Shown here one piece after another: positions 23,351 through 27,834 of a stretch of DNA of 27,834 nt. The position numbers were made by a program, and so were the translations under genes. The notes under the pieces were generated by a model. That model saw only the letters and a program-made list of their open reading frames with translations. It had not been told where the DNA came from and did not search any database. How positions within the stretch are numbered: the stretch's first letter is position 1; each line of letters starts with the position of its first letter. Source of the stretch: an uncultured Oscillospiraceae bacterium (lineage in GTDB: Bacteria > Bacillota > Clostridia > Oscillospirales > JAAYXM01); assembly GCA_934446465.1 (NCBI GenBank), contig CAKSEF010000020.1:1-27834 (forward strand). Reading direction: 5' to 3'.

Positions 23351-25327
23351 ATGAAAACTATTAAACAGGAAACTATTGATACCATGCGGATACTTGCCGC
23401 AGAAGAAATTGATAAAGCGAAATCGGGACATCCGGGAATCGCACTCGGCGCAATGCCGATGGCGTATACGCTTTGGGCGGAAAAGCTTAAGCACAGTCCG
23501 AAAAATTCCAAGTGGCAGAACCGCGACCGCTTTGTCCTTTCGTCAGGGCACGGTTCGGCTATGCTCTATGCTCTTTTGCATATGTTCGGGTACGGTCTCA
23601 CGATTGATGATTTGAAGAACTTCCGCCAAGACGGAAGCAAAACCCCGGGACACCCCGAATATGAATATGTAAACGGCGTCGAGATTACGACAGGCCCGCT
23701 CGGTCAGGGAATCGCAAACGGCGTCGGATTTGCTATGGCCGAACGCCGTCTGGCATCTCACTTCAACCGCGAGGGCAGCGAGATAGTCGACCATTATACA
23801 TATGTCCTCTGCGGAGACGGCTGCCTTATGGAGGGCGTTGCGTCCGAAGCCGCTTCACTTGCGGGAACGCTCGGCCTCGGCAAACTCATCGTACTCTACG
23901 ATTCAAACTCAATTACGATTGAAGGAAGCACCGACCTTGCCTTTACGGAAGACGTATGCGCAAGGTTTGAGTCATACGGCTGGCAGACCCTCACCGTAGC
24001 TGACGGAAATGATACGGATGTCATTGCGGCGGCTATCGATGAAGCAAAAGCCGAGAAGGAGAAGCCGACTCTTATCAAAATCACAACGCAGATAGGCTTC
24101 GGCGCGCCGAACGCGGGGACATCGCAGGTTCACGGCGAGGCTCTCGGCGCAGAAAAGCTTGCAAAGCTCAAGGAAAACCTTGATATGCCGGCTGATGAGT
24201 TCTTTGTTTCGGACGGCGTCCGCGCTCATATGAACGAAATCATAAACAATCTCAACAAATATGAAGATGAGTGGAACGCGTCCTTTGCGGAGTATACAAA
24301 GAAGTATCCCGAGCTTGCCGAGGAATGGAAAACGCTCATGTCCGGAAGCCTTGATATGAAAGCTCTCGATTCCGATGAGTTTTGGAGCTTTGAAAATAAG
24401 GCGGCAGCTACACGCAGCCTCTCGGGCGAAGTCATTAACAGGCTTGCAAAGATTATGCCCTCGCTTTTCGGAGGCTCGGCTGACCTCGCGCCCTCGAACA
24501 AGACGAACATCAAAGACGGCGGAGACTTCTCAAAGGAAAATTACGGCGGAAGAAACATCCACTTCGGCGTCCGCGAGCATGCAATGGGTGCTATTGCAAA
24601 TGCAATGGCGGCATACGGCGGTATTCACCCGTTCGTTGCCACATTCTTCGTGTTCTCCGACTATCTGAAGCCTGCGATGCGCCTTTCCGCACTCATGGAG
24701 CTTCCCGTTACATATGTGTTTACGCACGACAGCATCGGCGTCGGCGAGGACGGTCCTACGCACCAGCCGATTGAGCAGCTCGCGGCTATGCGCTCAATCC
24801 CGGGCTTTGTCGATTTCAGACCTGCCGACGGCAAAGAGACTGCCGCCGCATGGTATTATTCGGTAACTAACGGCAAGCACCCCGTGGGAATTGCTCTCAC
24901 AAGGCAGAACCTCCCCTGCTACGAAGAGACGGGAAAAGGTGCGCTCAAAGGTGCATATATCGTCCGCGGCAGCGAAAATACAGATGTAATACTTATCGCA
25001 TCGGGTTCGGAGCTTGAACTTGCATATAAGGCATATGATGAGCTTAAAAAAGACGGAATCGGCGCCCGCGTCGTAAGTATGCCGTCTATGGCTCTGTTTG
25101 AGATGCAGTCCGAGGAATACCGCGAGAGTGTAATTCCGAAGTCCGTCCGCGCAAGAGTGTTTGTCGAGGCGGGAATCGGCTTCGGACTTGACCGCTACAC
25201 GGGTATTGACGGCGCAAAGATTTGCATGAACGGCTTCGGCGCGTCCGCTCCGTATTCAAAACTCTTCCCGAAATTCGGATTTACGGTTGAAAACGTCGTC
25301 AGCACCGCAAAGCATCTCTTAAAGTAA
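23351..25327 (+). CDS. tkt: Transketolase
   Basis: A 658-residue thiamine-diphosphate enzyme of the non-oxidative pentose phosphate pathway, full length as a single chain. Seen: KSGHPGIALGAMPMAYTLW near the N-terminus; HGSAMLYALLH; the diphosphate and Mg2+-binding motif beginning GDGCLMEG with its terminal DSN (about residues 156-183); RNIHFGVREHAMGAIANAMA with the catalytic Glu of the pyrimidine domain (about E409); and DSIGVGEDGPTHQPIEQLAAMR. The C-terminal domain ends with GIDRYTG-like GLDRYTGIDGA. AGGTGAAGAA precedes the ATG. It is transcribed alone from its own promoter. No T-run terminator on the plus strand is seen after it; the strong hairpin at 25405-25435 faces the other way. Confidence 0.97.
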   Translation: MKTIKQETIDTMRILAAEEIDKAKSGHPGIALGAMPMAYTLWAEKLKHSPKNSKWQNRDRFVLSSGHGSAMLYALLHMFGYGLTIDDLKNFRQDGSKTPGHPEYEYVNGVEITTGPLGQGIANGVGFAMAERRLASHFNREGSEIVDHYTYVLCGDGCLMEGVASEAASLAGTLGLGKLIVLYDSNSITIEGSTDLAFTEDVCARFESYGWQTLTVADGNDTDVIAAAIDEAKAEKEKPTLIKITTQIGFGAPNAGTSQVHGEALGAEKLAKLKENLDMPADEFFVSDGVRAHMNEIINNLNKYEDEWNASFAEYTKKYPELAEEWKTLMSGSLDMKALDSDEFWSFENKAAATRSLSGEVINRLAKIMPSLFGGSADLAPSNKTNIKDGGDFSKENYGGRNIHFGVREHAMGAIANAMAAYGGIHPFVATFFVFSDYLKPAMRLSALMELPVTYVFTHDSIGVGEDGPTHQPIEQLAAMRSIPGFVDFRPADGKETAAAWYYSVTNGKHPVGIALTRQNLPCYEETGKGALKGAYIVRGSENTDVILIASGSELELAYKAYDELKKDGIGARVVSMPSMALFEMQSEEYRESVIPKSVRARVFVEAGIGFGLDRYTGIDGAKICMNGFGASAPYSKLFPKFGFTVENVVSTAKHLLK

Positions 25328-25404
25328 TTCAAACAAGAAAAAGAATATTTGCCTCGGCAAACACATGTCATTTTTACCTTTTATGTTGATTTTGGGCATA
25401 GCAA

Positions 25405-25435
25405 AACTCCCTCCGTCATTATGACGGAGGGAGTT
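25405..25435 (-). terminator. Terminator hairpin between tkt and the convergent kinase gene
   Basis: A nearly perfect inverted repeat of 15 bases (25405-25419 with 25421-25435), core CTCCCTCCGTCA / TGACGGAGGGAG. The T-run (GTTTTGC) is on the minus strand, so it should end the kinase transcript. It may also stop tkt, less efficiently. The rest of 25328-25473 shows no gene. Confidence 0.75.
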
Positions 25436-25473
25436 CGGCTTCAGATACCGGCAGTCCGGCAAAGCAGGATTTG

Positions 25474-25965
25474 TCATTGTAATTGACATAAAAAATCATT
25501 CGCTTCATTTCGATTATTGAATACAAGAATATTTTTGTAAGAATATTTATCAAGCAACTCCATCACCCGCGGTCTGCTTTGCGAACTGTAATTTTTAATA
25601 AACCTGATAAATTCCTCATCACATTGATCCGACTCTATCCAAGGCATATCACTTCGTGGCTTCCCGCGTCTTTCCGATATGCCTCCAAGACAAATATCAA
25701 GCGGGTAATCCAAGAATATAACCGTATCGCATTTTTGCATTCTTAGTTCCATTGTAGAACCGTAATTGCCGTCAATGATCCACTCATCCTTTTCAAGCAC
25801 AGACGATAAGCGTTTAAGAAAGACCGGTTTTCCCACCGTCGTTTTGTCTGCGTTCCAATTCATCATATCGAGATGATAAAGCGGTATGCCGGTTTTGCCG
25901 TGTAATTCTTTCGCAAGTGTGCTTTTTCCGCTTCCGGGGCAGCCTATAACCATAATTCTTTTCAT
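25474..25965 (-). CDS. FlaR-like P-loop kinase (adenylate-kinase-related)
   Basis: A 163-residue small P-loop NTPase. Walker A GCPGSGKST (8-16) at the N-terminus, then LYHLDMMNW and DEWIIDGNYGSTMELR, followed by VIFLDYPLDICLGGISERRGK. These are the marks of the 'DNA topology modulation protein FlaR' / adenylate-kinase-like family. Despite the family name, the substrate is unknown; members look like small-molecule kinases. The frame is open to 26043, but ATG 25965 with GAGGGTG about 9 bases upstream is the likely start, since the Walker A motif normally falls within the first 10-15 residues. Isolated gene, convergent with tkt and divergent from the DMT transporter. Confidence 0.85.
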   Translation of the reverse strand: MKRIMVIGCPGSGKSTLAKELHGKTGIPLYHLDMMNWNADKTTVGKPVFLKRLSSVLEKDEWIIDGNYGSTMELRMQKCDTVIFLDYPLDICLGGISERRGKPRSDMPWIESDQCDEEFIRFIKNYSSQSRPRVMELLDKYSYKNILVFNNRNEANDFLCQLQ

Positions 25966-26053
25966 TTCACACACCCTCAAATTCTTATTTGCCGTTTTTG
26001 ACGAAGTTATATCCCATAAACGCAAAAGGCAAAAGGAATGCAAGCATTTTTTC

Positions 26054-26082
26054 TTGACTTATTCCCGCATATATGTTATCAT
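26054..26082 (+). promoter_or_regulatory. Promoter of the DMT transporter gene
   Basis: TTGACT (26054-26059), a 17-base spacer, TATCAT (26077-26082). Transcription would start near 26089, before the leader hairpin. Confidence 0.7.
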
Positions 26083-26108
26083 ATCGACATAATATTCGGG
26101 TGAGCACC

Positions 26109-26147
26109 TACCGTATGCAGGCTGTTTTGCATACGGTATTTGTTTTA
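26109..26147 (+). promoter_or_regulatory. Terminator-like hairpin in the DMT transporter leader
   Basis: TACCGTATGCA (26109-26119), an 8-base loop, TGCATACGGTA (26128-26138), then TTTGTTTTACC: a perfect 11-bp intrinsic-terminator shape between promoter and gene. The upstream CGG of CGGGT (26097-26101) could pair with CCG (26111-26113) and compete with the hairpin, so this may be an attenuator. Ligand or effector unknown. Confidence 0.55.
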
Positions 26148-26167
26148 CCTGTCAGGGAGAGAATATC

Positions 26168-27079
26168 ATGAAAAAAGCAAAAGGCACACTGTTTCTTCTT
26201 TTAACGGCTCTGATATGGGGTACGGGTTTTGTTGCGCAAAGCTCGGCCGCGGAGAGCATAGGCTCATTTACGTTTACCGCTTCGCGATCATTTGTTGCGG
26301 CAATGTTTCTCGGCACATTTCTTCTTCTTAGAAAAGATAACCCGAACGGCACGAGCAGGATGTCTTTTAAACAAACAATTTTCGGCGGAATTGTCTGCGG
26401 TGCCGTTTTCTTCCTCGCAAGCAATTTCCAGCAGTTCGGAATAGCCCTATATCCCGAAGGCGCCGCATCATCGGGGCGTTCGGGCTTTCTGACTGCGACT
26501 TATGTCGTAATGGTTGCGGTTTGCTCGTGCTTTTCCGGCAAGAAGCTTCATCCCGTAATATGGCTTGCAACGCTCGGATGCGTAGCCGGAATGTATATGC
26601 TCTGTATGTCGGGCGGTTTTTCAAGCATATACCTCGGAGATGTTCTCGTTCTCATATGCGCAGTATGCTTTGCGGCGCACATTCTTGTAATCGACAAATA
26701 CTCGTACATAGACAGCGTTAAGCTGTCTTTCATGCAGTTTGCGGTGTGCGGTACCTTGTCCCTAATCGGTGCGCTTATATTTGAAAAACCGTCAATATCA
26801 CAATTTAGCGACGCATGGTTCTGCATTGTTTATGCAGGCGTGTTTTCAAGCGGAATTGCCTACACGCTTCAAATGGCGGGTCAAAAATATACCGAGCCGT
26901 CAGTCGCCTCAATTATTATGAGTCTTGAATCCGTATTTGCCGCAATTTTCGGCTGGCTGATACTTGGAGAGCGGCTTAACGGGCGCGAGATAATAGGCTG
27001 TGTGCTCGTTTTCTCCGCAGTAATTCTTGCACAGCTTCCGTCATTTATGAAAAAGCCGGACGGAGTTCAAAATCCATAA
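26168..27079 (+). CDS. DMT-superfamily transporter (EamA family)
   Basis: A 303-residue inner-membrane transporter made of two EamA repeats of five spans each. The first span has LLLTALIWGTGFVAQ (the W-G element of the family). The second repeat begins at about 157 (GDVLVLICAVCFAAHILVID), and SIIMSLESVFAAIFGWLILGE near the C-terminus is the family's most conserved stretch. Members export amino acids, nucleobases or metabolites; the substrate here is unknown. AGGGAGAG lies about 6 bases before the ATG. It is monocistronic, preceded by a promoter and a leader hairpin that suggest regulation by attenuation, and followed by a shared terminator. Confidence 0.93.
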   Translation: MKKAKGTLFLLLTALIWGTGFVAQSSAAESIGSFTFTASRSFVAAMFLGTFLLLRKDNPNGTSRMSFKQTIFGGIVCGAVFFLASNFQQFGIALYPEGAASSGRSGFLTATYVVMVAVCSCFSGKKLHPVIWLATLGCVAGMYMLCMSGGFSSIYLGDVLVLICAVCFAAHILVIDKYSYIDSVKLSFMQFAVCGTLSLIGALIFEKPSISQFSDAWFCIVYAGVFSSGIAYTLQMAGQKYTEPSVASIIMSLESVFAAIFGWLILGERLNGREIIGCVLVFSAVILAQLPSFMKKPDGVQNP

Positions 27080-27081
27080 AG

Positions 27082-27113
27082 AGTTCCTGCGGTATCAGCC
27101 GCAGGAGCTTTTT
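27082..27113. terminator. Terminator shared by DMT transporter and exonuclease genes
   Basis: AGTTCCTGCGG (27082-27092), loop TATCAG, CCGCAGGAGCT (27099-27109), then TTTTT on the plus strand. The stem can extend with flanking A/T pairs, and CTTTATGG follows on the minus strand. Confidence 0.88.
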
Positions 27114-27795
27114 ACTTGCGCTCATATATTTTGTTCGGCGAATAATACGGCTGGGAAACATAAGTTACGGACGATATTTTCGGTCCCGAAATACCGTACC
27201 GCGGATTATATCCGAAAAGATTTATATATTTCGGAATGTCGTCCTTTTCTTTCTCCATTGCAACGAGAAGTTCAACCGTCGCTTTCGCATCGTCAACTGC
27301 TCGGTGAGTATTCTGCGTTTTAAGCTCATACCGTGCAACCGCGTCGCTCAGTCTGTGCGGATACTCGTTTCTGTCCTTGTAAATTGTCAATACGTCAAGG
27401 AACTTAACACTCTTTAAAATATCCGCGCGTCCGAGCCGTGCAAGAAAATAGTACAGAAAACACAGGTCAAACTGCGCATTATAGGCAACTATAAGCGGCC
27501 GCTCACATTCGAGCATTTTGCAGAACCTGTCCGCCGCAATTTCCTTTTTAACGCCGTTCTTCACAAGCATTTCATCGCTTATGCCTGTAATGCGCTCAAT
27601 TTCCGCAGGTATTTTTCTGCCCTCCGAAAGCTTGATTAGGAGGTCAAATTCGTCCGTTTCGCTTATACACGCTTCGGACTTTTTTATTTTTACGGCCGCA
27701 AGCTCTATTATCTCGTCAGCCTTGTGGCGTATCCCCGTCGTTTCCGTATCAAGTACTATAATATTGTCAAAACTCCTAAAAAGCGAATCAAGCAT
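27112..27795 (-). CDS. DnaQ-type 3'-5' exonuclease (DEDDh)
   Basis: A 227-residue single-domain exonuclease related to the proofreading domain of PolC / DNA polymerase III epsilon. All catalytic residues are present: Exo I DTETT (D16, E18), Exo II NAQFD (D110), Exo III HRAVDDA (H164, D169), the DEDDh form. A C-terminal extension of about 45 residues (from about 183, with NLFGYNPRYG and TYVSQPYY) lies beyond the catalytic domain and is not recognised. The frame extends to a TTG at 27816, but ATG 27795 has AAAGGAAG about 6 bases before it. A TATAAT at 27823-27818 on the minus strand is the likely -10; its -35 is outside the window. The role (repair, RNA trimming or proofreading) is not specified by sequence. 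Confidence 0.92.
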   Translation of the reverse strand: MLDSLFRSFDNIIVLDTETTGIRHKADEIIELAAVKIKKSEACISETDEFDLLIKLSEGRKIPAEIERITGISDEMLVKNGVKKEIAADRFCKMLECERPLIVAYNAQFDLCFLYYFLARLGRADILKSVKFLDVLTIYKDRNEYPHRLSDAVARYELKTQNTHRAVDDAKATVELLVAMEKEKDDIPKYINLFGYNPRYGISGPKISSVTYVSQPYYSPNKIYERK

Positions 27796-27817
27796 AATCT
27801 TCTTCCTTTCCGACAAT

Positions 27818-27823
27818 ATTATA
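27818..27823 (-). promoter_or_regulatory. -10 box of the exonuclease gene
   Basis: Perfect TATAAT on the minus strand, 22 bases before the ATG. The -35 would fall beyond the window end, so the promoter is incomplete here. Confidence 0.5.
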
Positions 27824-27834
27824 ATTTAACCCAC

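Overview
The window reads as chromosome from a spore-forming Bacillota (Clostridia-type) bacterium of moderate GC content. Four things support this. Both dipicolinate synthase subunits (SpoVFA/SpoVFB) are present. Strong AGGAGG-type ribosome binding sites precede almost every gene. Transporters are of the ECF (energy-coupling factor) type. Intergenic regions are AT-rich and carry sigma-A-like promoters, intrinsic terminators and riboswitch-type leaders. The species cannot be named from this sequence. No phage, insertion sequence or CRISPR array was seen.

Layout, left to right. 1-2333 (minus strand): a YitT-family membrane protein, an orphan MacB/LolD-type ABC ATPase, a ComEB-type dCMP deaminase, a 51-residue membrane peptide and the first codons of another gene. 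2425-5139 (plus): nagA (GlcNAc-6-phosphate deacetylase), then mgtE (Mg2+ transporter) behind its own promoter and a structured leader. 5204-6654 (minus): the dipicolinate synthase pair. 6757-8283 (minus): a tetrahydrofolate riboswitch, folT and uppP. 8387-10823 (minus): a lipoprotein, NfeD, a stomatin/SPFH protein and MscL, which looks like a membrane-maintenance operon. 10914-13296 (plus): a 57-residue protein, tRNA-Arg(ACG) and a threonyl-tRNA synthetase without the TGS domain.

13337-15297 is a decayed patch: a LysR regulator, a divergent carboxymuconolactone decarboxylase-cupin fusion and the tail of an aldo/keto reductase, all disrupted. An intact flavodoxin-like gene (15348-15887) follows them. 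15936-21557 (minus) is a four-gene transporter operon: a DUF4430 lipoprotein, EcfT, a three-part protein (two ECF ATPases plus an S component) and an ABC exporter. 21673-23212 (minus): an APC amino-acid permease and tRNA-Ala(GGC). 23351-27079: transketolase (plus), a FlaR-like P-loop kinase (minus) and a DMT/EamA transporter (plus) whose leader contains a terminator-like hairpin. 27112-27795 (minus): a DnaQ-type 3'-5' exonuclease.

Most of the window is housekeeping. The parts most worth a second look are the mgtE leader, which matches no riboswitch class I recognise and could switch between a closing stem and a ribosome-site-blocking pairing; the DMT-transporter leader hairpin; the ECF transporter operon with its fused three-domain subunit; and the partly decayed redox cluster.
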